The notes beneath the pieces were generated by a model, which saw nothing but the letters and a program-made list of their open reading frames with translations, was not told the DNA's origin and made no database searches. From Stutzerimonas stutzeri (GTDB taxonomy: Bacteria; Pseudomonadota; Gammaproteobacteria; Pseudomonadales; Pseudomonadaceae), in assembly GCA_002387205.1 (NCBI GenBank), contig DGLA01000016.1, positions 124,001-188,000 of the forward strand: 64,000 nucleotides of DNA, given 5' to 3'. The position numbers and the translations under genes are program-made. This document shows positions 33,983 through 42,949 of this stretch, in pieces (within the stretch, counting starts at the first letter, position 1; each line of letters starts with the position of its first letter).

Positions 33983-35926
33983 ATGTTGGATCTTCTGATA
34001 GTCGCGGCATTCGTCCTGTACGGTTTGAGTTCCGGCCTGCGAGCACGCGGCAAGGCCTCGCAGAGTCTTGATGAGTACTTTCTGGCAGGAAAGACGATCA
34101 AGGGTTGGAAGGCCGGCTTTTCTATGGGCGCAACGCAGTTTGCCGCCGATACGCCGCTGCTGGTCACAGGTCTAGTCGCGACCGCCGGTATTTTCGCACT
34201 TTGGCGCCTGTGGATTTACGGTCTTGCGTTTCTGTTGATGGCGTTTGTCTTCGCTGTCGGCTGGCGTCGTGCCGGTGTGCTGACCGATGCGGAGCTGACT
34301 CGGGTGCGCTACAGCGGCAAGGGCGTGATGCCGCTGCGCCTGCTCAAGGCGATCTACTATGGCACCGTGATCAATTGCGTCGTGCTGGCGATGGTTCTCG
34401 TCGCCGCCATCCGCATCGCCGAGGTGTTCCTGCCATGGCATATCTGGCTGCCGGCAGGGATCTACGAGCCCATTGTGGGTTTCGTGGCGAACTCCGGCTT
34501 GCAGCTTGGGGAAAGCATCACCGGCCTCGAACCGGACATGATGAGCGCTAACAATCTTATTTCAATCCTCCTTATCCTGGCGTTCACCGCGATGTATTCG
34601 ATCACGGGAGGGCTGCGCGCAGTGGTGCAGACCGACGTGGTTCAGTTCATCCTGGCGATGGTCGGCACGTTGCTGTATGCCTGGTTTGTTGTCGATGCGG
34701 CGGGCGGGTTGGGTGGCCTCACGGATCGCGTGGTCGAACTTTACGGTGCCGATCAGGCGAGCAAGATGCTGTCCTTTGCGCCGCCAGCGAATGCCGGGGA
34801 AGCCCTGATGCCCTTCCTGGTAATCATTGGACTGCAATGGTTTTTCCAGATGAATTCGGACGGAACCGGCTATCTGGCGCAGCGCAGCATGGCCTGTCCG
34901 ACCGACCGGGACGCTCGGATGGCGGGGCTGGTGTTCACCTGGTTGCAGATCTTCCTGCGCAGCCTGTTCTGGATGGCGATCGCGGTTGGCTTGCTGGTGC
35001 TGTATCCGTTCACCCCAGCGGAAATGGGGGCCGAGGGCTTTACCGCAGGTCGAGAAGCGCTGTTTGTCCAGGGTATCGAGGATCTGCTGCCACCAGGTGT
35101 GCGAGGCCTGATGCTGGTGGGGTTGCTCGCCGCGCTGGCTTCTACCGTCGATACGCACCTCAACTGGGGCGCTTCGTACTGGAGCAACGATGTCTACGGC
35201 GGCGTTGTCGCCCCGCATATCCTCAAGCGCAAACCGAAGGACCGTGAATTGGTTCTGGTGGCGCGGCTGTCCAATGTGCTGATCCTGACGATTGCAATGA
35301 TCATCATGGCCAACCTGGGCTCGATTCAGACGGCCTGGTTCATATCGCTGCTTTTCGGGGCTGGAATGGGCTCGGTGCTGGTGCTGCGCTGGCTATGGGA
35401 ACGCATCAATCTCTATTCCGAGCTGACCGCCATGGGTGTATCGCTGATCACTGCGCCGCTGTTGCTTTTCTACCTGGGCACTGACCCGGAGCGCGAGTGG
35501 ATTCGCCTGGGCATCATGGCGCTGGCGACCACGTCAGCTGCGATCCTGGTGACCTTCATCACGCCAGCCACCGATGACGCCACACTCAAGCGCTTCTACC
35601 ATCGCGTGCGACCTTTCGGCTTCTGGCGACATGCAGCGTCGCTCAACGGAGTGGCTGCACATGTTTCCAGGCGCGCGTTGGGCACCCGGCTGTTTGCAGT
35701 GGCGGTGACTGCTGTTTCGCTGTTTTCCCTGTTGGTAGGCGTCGGCCGGCTGATGTTCCCACCGCCAGATGGAAATTCTCTTATCAGCTGGATCTGCCTC
35801 GCGCTGGGCTTGTTGCTGGTCCGCGTGTGGCTGCGCATCGCCATGGGGCACGAGTTCGATACTGACCCTGTAAACGAGACGCTGGAGGAAGATGTTGTGG
35901 TAGGTCATGGCGGAACCGTCAAATAA
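33983..35926 (+). CDS. Sodium:solute symporter family transporter
   Basis: The product is a 647-aa inner-membrane protein of the SSS family (LeuT fold) with about 13-14 membrane segments. It starts MLDLLIVAAFVLYGLSSG at ATG 33983, ten bases after AAAAGGA. Characteristic pieces are the N-terminal SLDEYFLAGKTIKGWKAGFS, the AMYSITGGLRAVVQTDVVQF segment typical of SSS, and ASTVDTHLNWGASYWSNDVYGG near sodium-site helix 8. It is longer than PutP or ActP. The substrate is unknown. The neighbours (Nudix, outer-membrane protein) do not point to a pathway. Confidence 0.9.
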   Translation: MLDLLIVAAFVLYGLSSGLRARGKASQSLDEYFLAGKTIKGWKAGFSMGATQFAADTPLLVTGLVATAGIFALWRLWIYGLAFLLMAFVFAVGWRRAGVLTDAELTRVRYSGKGVMPLRLLKAIYYGTVINCVVLAMVLVAAIRIAEVFLPWHIWLPAGIYEPIVGFVANSGLQLGESITGLEPDMMSANNLISILLILAFTAMYSITGGLRAVVQTDVVQFILAMVGTLLYAWFVVDAAGGLGGLTDRVVELYGADQASKMLSFAPPANAGEALMPFLVIIGLQWFFQMNSDGTGYLAQRSMACPTDRDARMAGLVFTWLQIFLRSLFWMAIAVGLLVLYPFTPAEMGAEGFTAGREALFVQGIEDLLPPGVRGLMLVGLLAALASTVDTHLNWGASYWSNDVYGGVVAPHILKRKPKDRELVLVARLSNVLILTIAMIIMANLGSIQTAWFISLLFGAGMGSVLVLRWLWERINLYSELTAMGVSLITAPLLLFYLGTDPEREWIRLGIMALATTSAAILVTFITPATDDATLKRFYHRVRPFGFWRHAASLNGVAAHVSRRALGTRLFAVAVTAVSLFSLLVGVGRLMFPPPDGNSLISWICLALGLLLVRVWLRIAMGHEFDTDPVNETLEEDVVVGHGGTVK

Positions 35927-36213
35927 CGGCGCAACTTTCGCGCTGGCCTAGAAACTGTTTCAGGCAAGTGGTTAATTGTTCAATCGCTCAAATAAACCGT
36001 TTCGCTTTTTTGTTATCTGGAAGGTGTGGAGGCCATCAGGCGACTGAGCCGGGCAAACTAGCGAAGCGGCTTGAAATAAAAAATCCTTGTCTGATAGATA
36101 GTTGCGGCATACTTCTAAAAATAATTGAACAGTCTCAGCTCGCTTGGGTCTTTACCTTACGCATTGCATTGGCTCTTTGCGTATTCCGCCATCGCAGAAC
36201 AAGAGGTATTGTC

Positions 36214-36729
36214 ATGAACCGACTTTTCAAAACATCCCTGTTGGTAGCTGCCATGCTCCCCGCAGTTGCAATCGCCGCTCCCGTGGCTGGCGATCGGGAA
36301 GTTACTTTGAGTGGCGCGGGCAGCAGCGATAAGAACTTCGACGACACTGTTTTCTCCGTGCAGGGCAGTTGGGGTACTTACCTCGATGAATCGTCCATGT
36401 GGGGGGTGCGCCAGACCGTCAACGCAAGTGATTCAGAAGGCGAGAGCGTGCGTTGGGATGGCTCGACCCGAGTGTTCTACGACTATCACTTCGGCAGCGG
36501 CAAAACCCGTCCTTTCGTCGGAGTAAGCCTCGGCGGTATCTACGGGGAGGAAGTAGACGAGACATTCATGGGTGGTCCTGAACTGGGTATCAAGTACTGG
36601 GTGCAGGATAAAACTTTCATCACCGCAATGGCCGAGTATCAGTTTCTGTTCAAGAGCGGAAGCGACGCGCGGGATCGTTACGATGATGGCGCGTTCTTCT
36701 ATAGCGTCGGTCTGGGTTATAACTTCTAA
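36214..36729 (+). CDS. Small outer-membrane beta-barrel protein
   Basis: The product is 171 aa from ATG 36214 with an AGAGG ribosome site and a clean signal peptide (MNRLFKTSLLVAAMLPAVAIA, cut before APVAGDRE). The mature part has alternating hydrophobic and aromatic strands and ends in SVGLGYNF, the C-terminal aromatic signature recognised by BamA. The segment RPFVGVSLGGIYGEEV resembles the OmpA/OmpW-like opacity barrel pattern. Its size suits an eight-strand barrel. The 287-base upstream gap is AT-rich and probably holds its promoter. A strong terminator follows, so it is monocistronic. Role unknown. Confidence 0.82.
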   Translation: MNRLFKTSLLVAAMLPAVAIAAPVAGDREVTLSGAGSSDKNFDDTVFSVQGSWGTYLDESSMWGVRQTVNASDSEGESVRWDGSTRVFYDYHFGSGKTRPFVGVSLGGIYGEEVDETFMGGPELGIKYWVQDKTFITAMAEYQFLFKSGSDARDRYDDGAFFYSVGLGYNF

Positions 36730-36739
36730 GTGGCCAAGC

Positions 36740-36770
36740 AGTGCGGCGCCGAATGGCGCCGCACTTGTTT
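36740..36770 (+). terminator. Rho-independent terminator after the outer-membrane protein gene
   Basis: An 11-bp perfect stem (AGTGCGGCGCC with complement), loop GAAT and the tail TTGTTT, 11 bases past the stop. Confidence 0.85.
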
Positions 36771-37120
36771 AACGTTTCGTTTGTTGTCGATGGTTTTTGA
36801 GTTGACCTTCGACAGAAGACATAAGAGTTGTTGTGCCTCCCTTCGCTGCGCAATCGCGTATCTGATAGTCAACGGTTGGTGCTTTCAGTCATGAAGCCTT
36901 CATGTCCAGTGCCACGTGAGAACTTTGCCGCCCAGCGGCTAGCTATCTTTTTTCCCGCTTCGATATTGCCGGGTGGCCATCGTTGCAGTAAGTCCGTGCC
37001 CGCTTAGATGAAGCGAAGCATCACGGCGACCCCCGAGAGAGCTGAACTGAACAGGACCATGGCCTTCTGCAGCAAACATAACACTTCGGGGTGGGCAGGG
37101 TTCGGTAGTCAGTTCGGTGG
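36771..37120. other. Intergenic region downstream of the truncated haemoglobin gene
   Basis: No convincing gene was seen in these 350 bases. On the minus strand, in the same frame as the haemoglobin and after two stops, there is an uninterrupted run ending LCLLQKAMVLFSSALSGVAV and MLRFI (about 37,008-37,105). It looks like the end of a small membrane protein but lacks a good start. It could be a decayed or frameshifted gene, or chance. Confidence 0.3.
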
Positions 37121-37558
37121 TCAGACTGGCGAATGATGCGGACATCTCGATTGGCAAGCCAGAACAATACGGTCGGCCGGTACGCGTAACTGCATCAGTA
37201 GATAGTGGGCGAACTCGGCCGTGTAGGGCTGTTCGGCAATCGCCCGCGCCATACAGTCGAGCCACACGTCTCGCTCGAGCTCGCCGATCGGCCATTGAGT
37301 ATGGAAACGCGGGATATGAATGTTTCCGAATCGCTCGGCGTAGCGGCGCGGCCCGCCCAGCCAGCCGCACAGAAAGGCGGCCAGCCGCTGGCGTGAGTCA
37401 TCCAGGTCTCGTGGGTACAGCCGGCGCACACAGCCTGCAGATTCCAGTTGCTCCATATTGCGATAAAAGGCGGTGACAAGGCGTTCTATACCTGGCTCGC
37501 CGCCGGCAGCCTGGAAGGAGGCGTCGCCAACGCCGAAAACTGGGGTGATGAGGGTCAT
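37121..37558 (-). CDS. Truncated haemoglobin, group II
   Basis: The product is 145 aa. Globin landmarks of the truncated 2-over-2 fold are present: GGEPGIERLVTAFYRNM (helix B region), LAAFLCGWLGGPRRYAERFG (E helix, with the group II GWLGGP motif), the proximal histidine in PRFHTQWPIG, and the group II tryptophan in ERDVWLDCM. Such proteins bind oxygen or NO and are linked with oxidative and nitrosative stress. It is divergent from a universal stress protein gene with 113 bases between. I see no complete ANR box in the gap. Confidence 0.88.
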   Translation of the reverse strand: MTLITPVFGVGDASFQAAGGEPGIERLVTAFYRNMEQLESAGCVRRLYPRDLDDSRQRLAAFLCGWLGGPRRYAERFGNIHIPRFHTQWPIGELERDVWLDCMARAIAEQPYTAEFAHYLLMQLRVPADRIVLACQSRCPHHSPV

Positions 37559-37671
37559 TGCCTGATTCCGAGATTACGCCAAGGTGCGCCAGATCAATGC
37601 TTCGGGTGCGCTTTTCCGGCAGGGTTGGGCTGTGGTCTATGCTGCTGCAAAACACTAGAAGGAGTCGGGAT

Positions 37672-38103
37672 ATGCGTAATTTTCTGTTGGCCTTTGATGG
37701 CTCGGACAATGCCAAGCGTGCGCTGCAGTACATTATTGATCTGGCGGCGGAAGCACCCAACCTGATGCGAGTTCAGGTCCTGAATGTCCAGCAGGAGCCG
37801 GTGATTTATGGTGAGTATGTCACCGCCGACATGATCGACGAGCTAAACAGCAGTCTTATGGAAAAGTCTCGCCGTACCCTCGAGGAGGCAGCCACTGCGC
37901 TGCAGGCAGCAGGGTTGGAATATGAGACCCACTCAGCGCTTGGTAATGTCGCCGAGCAGGTCAGTGAAGCCGTGCAGCGGTTTGGCTGCGATACCGTTGT
38001 CATGGGCACGCGTGGGCTAGGCAGCTTTGCTGGCATGATCCTCGGATCGGTAGCCAATCGGGTGATACATGAGGTCTCGGTGCCAGTCCTCTTGGTGAAG
38101 TAG
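37672..38103 (+). CDS. Universal stress protein (UspA family)
   Basis: The product is 143 aa from ATG 37672 with an AAGGAG ribosome site. It is a single USP domain with an N-terminal strand (RNFLLAFDGSDNAKRAL) and the ATP-binding signature G-x2-G-x9-G-S in MGTRGLGSFAGMILGSV near the C-terminus, so it is probably of the ATP-binding type. USPs accumulate in starvation and anoxia. The divergent haemoglobin suggests a shared stress regulon, which is inference. Confidence 0.93.
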   Translation: MRNFLLAFDGSDNAKRALQYIIDLAAEAPNLMRVQVLNVQQEPVIYGEYVTADMIDELNSSLMEKSRRTLEEAATALQAAGLEYETHSALGNVAEQVSEAVQRFGCDTVVMGTRGLGSFAGMILGSVANRVIHEVSVPVLLVK

Positions 38104-38128
38104 TCGACACCTCAGCATCTCGCCAGCC

Positions 38129-38473
38129 TTAATCCTGCTTGCCCTTGAGCAGGTCTGCCAGATTGGCGAAGGCCTTGAATGTTTCCTTTGGCCCAAGATC
38201 GCTGCCAGGCTTGGCTTCGGCGTGGTACTGGTTGTCGGTATAGCGTGAGTGCTCGTTGTCGTGGCAGTACAGACAGAGCAGTTCCCAGTTCGAGCCGTCT
38301 TCCGGGTTGTTGTCGTGGTTGTGGTCCTTGTGATGGACCGTCAGCTCGCTCAACCGCTTCCCCGAAAACTCGCGGGCGCAGCGCCCGCAGACCCAGGGGT
38401 ACATCTTCAACGCTTTTTCCCGGTAGCCCTGTTCGCGTTGGGCGTAGGGCGTGTTGGGTTTGTTTGTACTCAT
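38129..38473 (-). CDS. yajD: YajD-family HNH nuclease-domain protein
   Basis: The product is 114 aa and very close in pattern to E. coli YajD: YREKALKMYPWVCGRCAREF with a CxxC zinc knuckle, then the HNH core LTVHHKDHNHDNNPEDGSNW followed by ELLCLYCHDNEH with the second CxxC-type pair. Function is not established; HNH folds usually cut DNA. It is convergent with the universal stress gene and lies 36 bases after the YebC-family gene, in the same direction. Confidence 0.93.
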   Translation of the reverse strand: MSTNKPNTPYAQREQGYREKALKMYPWVCGRCAREFSGKRLSELTVHHKDHNHDNNPEDGSNWELLCLYCHDNEHSRYTDNQYHAEAKPGSDLGPKETFKAFANLADLLKGKQD

Positions 38474-38509
38474 TGCTGTCTCTCTACCTGAGCGTCTGGC
38501 TGCGTTCGG

Positions 38510-39214
38510 TCAGCCGGCAAGGCCGACGTATACGTTCTGCACATCGTCATGGGCGTCTATCGCGCTGAGGAAGGCTTCGACCTCCTCAAGCTCGGCGTCT
38601 GACAGCGTACTGACGGGATTCTTTGGACGGTAACCGAGCTGTGCTGACTGCACGGTGAAACCATGCTCCGGCAGGGCGCGGCAGACCACGTCCATGTCGG
38701 TGGCATCGCTGATGAAGAGCGTGGCACCGTCTTCTGCGGCCTCGAAATCCTGCGCGCCGGCCTCGATGGCGGCCAGTTCGGCATCGGCGTCGGCGCTAGC
38801 TGGCGCGGCTTCAATCATCCCGCAGTGGTCAAAATCCCAGGCCACAGAGCCGGATGCGCCGAGCTGACCCTTGCGGAACAGCACGCGGATTTCCGCCACG
38901 GTACGGTTGACGTTGTCGGTCAGACACTCAACGATCACCGGGACCTGATGCGGGGCGAAGCCTTCATAGGTGGTGCGCTCATAGTGAACGCTTTCGCCCA
39001 GCAGGCCGGCGCCTTTCTTGATGGCGCGCTCCAGGGTTTCACGGGGCATGGAGGCCTTCTTGGCCTGTTCGACGACCAGGCGCAAGCGAGGGTTCATGTC
39101 CGGGTCGGCACCGCTACGGGCCGCGATCATGATTTCCTTGGACAATTTGCCGAAGGTACGACCCTTGGCGTTGGCTGCCGCTTCCTTATGTTTCGCTTTC
39201 CACTGTGCGCCCAT
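38510..39214 (-). CDS. YebC/PmpR (TACO1) family protein
   Basis: The product is 234 aa from ATG 39214 (MGAQWKAKHKEAAANAKGR), a few residues shorter than YebC. Family blocks are present: GRTFGKLSKEIMIAARSGADP, NPRLRLVVEQAKKASMPRET and YEGFAPHQVPVIVECLTDNVNRT. The N-terminus differs from canonical YebC (MAGHSKW), indicating the YeeN-like paralogue; canonical yebC is normally beside ruvC. The family has been described both as DNA-binding regulators and as translation factors acting at difficult proline stretches. The longer open frame to 39292 lacks support. Confidence 0.9.
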   Translation of the reverse strand: MGAQWKAKHKEAAANAKGRTFGKLSKEIMIAARSGADPDMNPRLRLVVEQAKKASMPRETLERAIKKGAGLLGESVHYERTTYEGFAPHQVPVIVECLTDNVNRTVAEIRVLFRKGQLGASGSVAWDFDHCGMIEAAPASADADAELAAIEAGAQDFEAAEDGATLFISDATDMDVVCRALPEHGFTVQSAQLGYRPKNPVSTLSDAELEEVEAFLSAIDAHDDVQNVYVGLAG

Positions 39215-39428
39215 GGTTACTCTCGTGTTTGCTGAAATGGGAGGAGGGTCGGATGATTGAGCGATTCTAGCCGTTGCCGCCGCCGCAGGCACGGGCCGTA
39301 CGCAACTCCGAACCTTCGCAGACGTATGGCAGCGCAGCAGGTGACTGTAACGGCAGATTGAACGCTCGCTGTATGAGGACTATGACCCTGGCGACAGCTT
39401 TAATGCGTTTTTGTCTGGGAGCTGCGCC

Positions 39429-40325
39429 ATGTCGCCCAAGGACCTGATGCTGGCCCTGGTTGTGATCGTTGTCTGGGGTATGAACTTCGTTGTGATCAAG
39501 GTCGGTCTGGATGACATCCCGCCGATGCTGCTGGGCTCACTGCGGTTCATGCTGGCGGCGTTTCCCGCGGTTCTGTTCATCAAGCGTCCACAGATGCCGC
39601 TGCGCTGGCTGCTGGCCTACGGTGCAACCATTTCGCTGGGGCAGTTCGCGTTTCTCTTCTCGGCGATGAAAGTCGGCATGCCGGCCGGTCTGGCGTCCCT
39701 GGTATTGCAGTCACAAGCATTCTTCACACTGTTCTTTGCCGTGCTGTTTCTCGGAGAACGGCTCCGTTTGGCCAACCTGGTCGGGTTGTTGATTGCCGCG
39801 GGTGGTTTGCTGCTGATCGGAATGCAGGGCGATCGCAGCATGACGCTGGCGGGCTTTGTGCTGACGATCTGCGCGGCGTCGATGTGGGCACTGGGGAATG
39901 TCGTCACGCGCAAGGTTGGCAAAGTGAACCTGGTCGGCCTGGTGGTGTGGGGGAGCCTGATTCCTCCGCTTCCGTTCCTCGCCCTGTCCTGGATACTCGA
40001 AGGCCCGGATGTGATCGAGGCGGCATTGCGCAGCTTCGGTATGGATTCTCTTCTGGTGCTTATTTATCTGGCGTTTGGTGCCACCATCCTCGGCTACGGG
40101 CTATGGAGCCGTTTGCTGTCGCGTTATCCAGCAAATACCGTGGCGCCTTTCTCATTGCTCGTGCCGGTGGTAGGCCTGACATCCGCGGCGTTGCTGCTGG
40201 ATGAGCACCTGGGGCTTCTGCAAGGGATAGGTGCGTTGCTGGTAATGCTGGGACTGGCGGTCAATGTAGGTGGAGGGTGGGTCGTCGGCCGGCTGCGCAC
40301 CGTGTTTGGCAACACGGCTGCCTGA
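39429..40325 (+). CDS. EamA-family drug/metabolite transporter
   Basis: The product is 298 aa from ATG 39429 with a GGGAG ribosome site. It has ten predicted membrane segments in two EamA repeats, beginning LMLALVVIVVWGMNFVVIK. The first repeat ends around FLGERLRLANLVGLLIAAGG and the second at LLLDEHLGLLQGIGALLVML, both typical of the DMT superfamily. Members export amino acids or metabolites; the pattern resembles E. coli EamA, a cysteine and O-acetylserine exporter, but the substrate cannot be assigned. A weak CG-rich hairpin (near 40,336) follows. Confidence 0.9.
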   Translation: MSPKDLMLALVVIVVWGMNFVVIKVGLDDIPPMLLGSLRFMLAAFPAVLFIKRPQMPLRWLLAYGATISLGQFAFLFSAMKVGMPAGLASLVLQSQAFFTLFFAVLFLGERLRLANLVGLLIAAGGLLLIGMQGDRSMTLAGFVLTICAASMWALGNVVTRKVGKVNLVGLVVWGSLIPPLPFLALSWILEGPDVIEAALRSFGMDSLLVLIYLAFGATILGYGLWSRLLSRYPANTVAPFSLLVPVVGLTSAALLLDEHLGLLQGIGALLVMLGLAVNVGGGWVVGRLRTVFGNTAA

Positions 40326-40443
40326 AAGCAAAGCGCCCCGTGTCGGACAACCGGCCGGGGCGGATGGCGGGGGTTTACGCCTGTCATTCAGCACTGGATA
40401 ACGACATCTCCCAGCGTGGCTATCCAGTCCTTGGCAGCAAACG

Positions 40444-42366
40444 TCAGACTTTGAAACGCGCGATCAGCGTCTGCAGTTCGCCGCCCAGCTGGGCCAGGCG
40501 GGCTGTGGAGGAGGCGGTCTCCCGAGCCGCTTCGGCTGACTGGTCGGCCACGTCGCGCACGCTCAGCACGCTGCGATTGATCTCTTCGGCAACCGAACTC
40601 TGCTGTTCGGCCGCCGTGGCGATCTGCTGGTTCATGGCCTGGATCACCGAGACGGTTTCCGTGATGGCTTGCAACTCGGCACCCACGTCCCGGGCCAGGG
40701 CGACGGTATCGCGCGCCAGGCTACTGCTGCTGTCCATCATTCCCGATGCGGTACGTGCGCCCTTTTGCAGGTTGGCAATCAAGGCTTCGATCTGCGCGGT
40801 GGACTGCTGTGTACGTTGAGCCAGCCCACGAACTTCGTCGGCGACTACGGCGAACCCGCGACCCGCTTCACCGGCTCGTGCCGCCTCGATCGCTGCGTTC
40901 AGAGCCAGCAGGTTGGTCTGTTCGGCGATGCCGTTGATCACGGTCAGCACGGTGCTGATGCCATCGGTTTCCTGATTCAGCTGGGTCATGGCTTCGGCGG
41001 AAAGCGTCACCTCGTCAGAGAGCCTGTCGATCTGCGACAGAGCGCGCTGGACCACGGTGTTGCCTTTGGCCGCTTGCTGGTCGGCCCGTTGGGCGGCGTT
41101 CGATGCTTCTTCAGCGTTGCGTGCCACTTCCTGCACGGTAGCGGTCATCTCATGCATGGCGGTGGCAACCTGGTCGGTTTCCTGGCGCTGGCTGTTGACT
41201 CCGGCGCTGGTCTGTTCGGTCACTGCCGACAGTTCGCTGGAGGCCGTGGCCAGTTGTGCGGTGATGCCACCGATATGGCCGATCAAGGTTTGCAGGTTGC
41301 CGCGTGTCTTGCCCAGTGCTTGCAGTAACTGGCCAAACTCATCGTCGCGCTGTTCGGCTGCCTGGCCGGTCATGTCGCCTGCACCGATGCGCTCGGCGAT
41401 TCGCACGGCCTGGTTCAGCGGCTGGGTGATCTGGCGGACAATGAGCCCGCCGATCAGCACGCCGAGAACGATGGCAAGCAGCGTAACGCCCATGAGCTGG
41501 AGCTTCTTGGTTCGGGCATCGTCCGCACGTTTCTGCGTCTGGCTGGAAATGACGCCCTGTGCCTGATCGTAGAGCCTGGCAAAAATGCTTTCCATGTCCT
41601 GGCGGGCCTGCTGTTGCTGAGCAACGATCGGCGGCAGTTTCTTTACCAGCTCCACGTATTGTGTCGCGCTGGCCCGGAGGGTTTCCAGGCTATCGGCTTG
41701 AGGCCCGATCAGTTCCTCCTGCAACGGCGCTATGGCCGCGTTCAACGCATCGAACTGCCGGTTCAGGGCCTGCAGGGCTGGTTCAGACTCCTCCATCAAG
41801 TAGCCACGAACCGTGAAGCGCAGCAGGCGGTTCTGCTTGGACAGATCGGTGGTGAGCAGGGCGATGTTGGCGATGTCGCTGGTCGGGTGCAGGACAGGGT
41901 TGCCTGGCACACCGTTCCAGCGTTGCTCCAGATCGGCGATCAACCTGTCGGTGGTATTACCGGCATCGACCCAGTTTGCGCGGGTCTGCTTCTTTAGGGC
42001 ATGCAGCGCGACGAGTTTCTCGAACGCGCCCTGATAGCCGCGAGCCTCGCTGGCCATGGCTTCCAGGTACGCACGGTTCTGTGGATCGGAGAAGCTGGCT
42101 CGGTTCTGTTCGACGATCCTGGCGATATTCGCCACTGCATCGGTTACCTGCGCCACGTACTTGGCATCGCCACGCTCTTCGAAGCGGACCTGGGCATAGC
42201 GGATCTGATTGGCTTCGTTAAGCAGGTTTTCAGCCGTCTGCGCTTTCTCGCTTCGCGAGATCAGGGCGTCCATGCTGAAAACCCCGATAGCAGCAACACA
42301 AATGGTGAGCAGCAGTACCGAGGCGAAGCCTAGGGCCAGCTTGTAGCTGACCTTGAGATTTTTCAT
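40444..42366 (-). CDS. Methyl-accepting chemotaxis protein with HBM-type sensor
   Basis: The product is 640 aa. A first membrane segment (about 10-32) is followed by a long all-helical periplasmic domain (about 35-285) of the helical bimodular (HBM) size. The second membrane segment is at about 290-315 (LLAIVLGVLIGGLIV), followed by HAMP and the signalling hairpin with the conserved tip EQTNLLALNAAIEAARAGE. The C-terminus has no CheR-binding pentapeptide. HBM receptors such as McpS and TlpQ sense organic acids or polyamines; the ligand here is unknown. It seems to be a single-gene unit and no che genes are nearby. Confidence 0.93.
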   Translation of the reverse strand: MKNLKVSYKLALGFASVLLLTICVAAIGVFSMDALISRSEKAQTAENLLNEANQIRYAQVRFEERGDAKYVAQVTDAVANIARIVEQNRASFSDPQNRAYLEAMASEARGYQGAFEKLVALHALKKQTRANWVDAGNTTDRLIADLEQRWNGVPGNPVLHPTSDIANIALLTTDLSKQNRLLRFTVRGYLMEESEPALQALNRQFDALNAAIAPLQEELIGPQADSLETLRASATQYVELVKKLPPIVAQQQQARQDMESIFARLYDQAQGVISSQTQKRADDARTKKLQLMGVTLLAIVLGVLIGGLIVRQITQPLNQAVRIAERIGAGDMTGQAAEQRDDEFGQLLQALGKTRGNLQTLIGHIGGITAQLATASSELSAVTEQTSAGVNSQRQETDQVATAMHEMTATVQEVARNAEEASNAAQRADQQAAKGNTVVQRALSQIDRLSDEVTLSAEAMTQLNQETDGISTVLTVINGIAEQTNLLALNAAIEAARAGEAGRGFAVVADEVRGLAQRTQQSTAQIEALIANLQKGARTASGMMDSSSSLARDTVALARDVGAELQAITETVSVIQAMNQQIATAAEQQSSVAEEINRSVLSVRDVADQSAEAARETASSTARLAQLGGELQTLIARFKV

Positions 42367-42487
42367 TGTGCTTCCTCAAGCAGGCGGAATGCCCATAACG
42401 GGTCGTACTACGCCATCGGCGTCATCGCCAAATACTTGAGGTGTTGTCATACGACCGCATTTGTCGAACGATCCTGGCTCAGTTCGA

Positions 42488-42808
42488 TCAGCGCAGCATT
42501 CGTTGCGCCCGTATCTCGGGCAGATCCAGGCGACGCACATAGACGAGCAGCGGCTCGCTGATGTCCAGGCGGCTATTCACATTCTGGTCGATCAATAGCT
42601 GGAGCAGCTTGCGGCTGAGTGTCATCTGCTCGCCCTCGACGGGCTGCCAGACAAACTCGCTTGCGGGGATGATGCTGGCGTCGGCCACATCCATACCGAA
42701 CGAGTCCTCGCTGAAGCGAACGATGTGCTTGCCGCTCTTGCCGTTGTATCCCACGAAACCCTGCAGGCGGTCTGCAGCCTGGCAGATGTCGACGGATGTG
42801 ATGCTCAT
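42488..42808 (-). CDS. Conserved hypothetical protein (106 aa)
   Basis: The product is a soluble 106-aa protein without signal peptide or membrane segment. The N-terminal part (DRLQGFVGYNGKSGKHIVRF) looks like a short beta module. The C-terminal half is helical (MTLSRKLLQLLIDQNVNSRL and YVRRLDLPEIRAQRMLR). I do not recognise a characterised family. It lies upstream of the chemoreceptor gene in the same direction with a 121-base gap. Confidence 0.75.
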   Translation of the reverse strand: MSITSVDICQAADRLQGFVGYNGKSGKHIVRFSEDSFGMDVADASIIPASEFVWQPVEGEQMTLSRKLLQLLIDQNVNSRLDISEPLLVYVRRLDLPEIRAQRMLR

Positions 42809-42949
42809 GTAGACCTCGCGTATGGATTCGGTGATTTACACGCAGGGGCAGGCCTTGTACTGGCGTCCTTCTCCGAGGGCGCTTCGAAGTCGGGCATTGT
42901 CATGACAAGCGTTTCGGTTGAACAGCGGCATGTCGCCGCTAGGCATGGC

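Noticed and set aside
36020..36090. Possible c-di-GMP (GEMM) riboswitch before the outer-membrane protein gene, suggested by GGGCAAAC
   Set aside because: The remaining consensus (GACGCAAAGCC and the receptor pairing) is absent.
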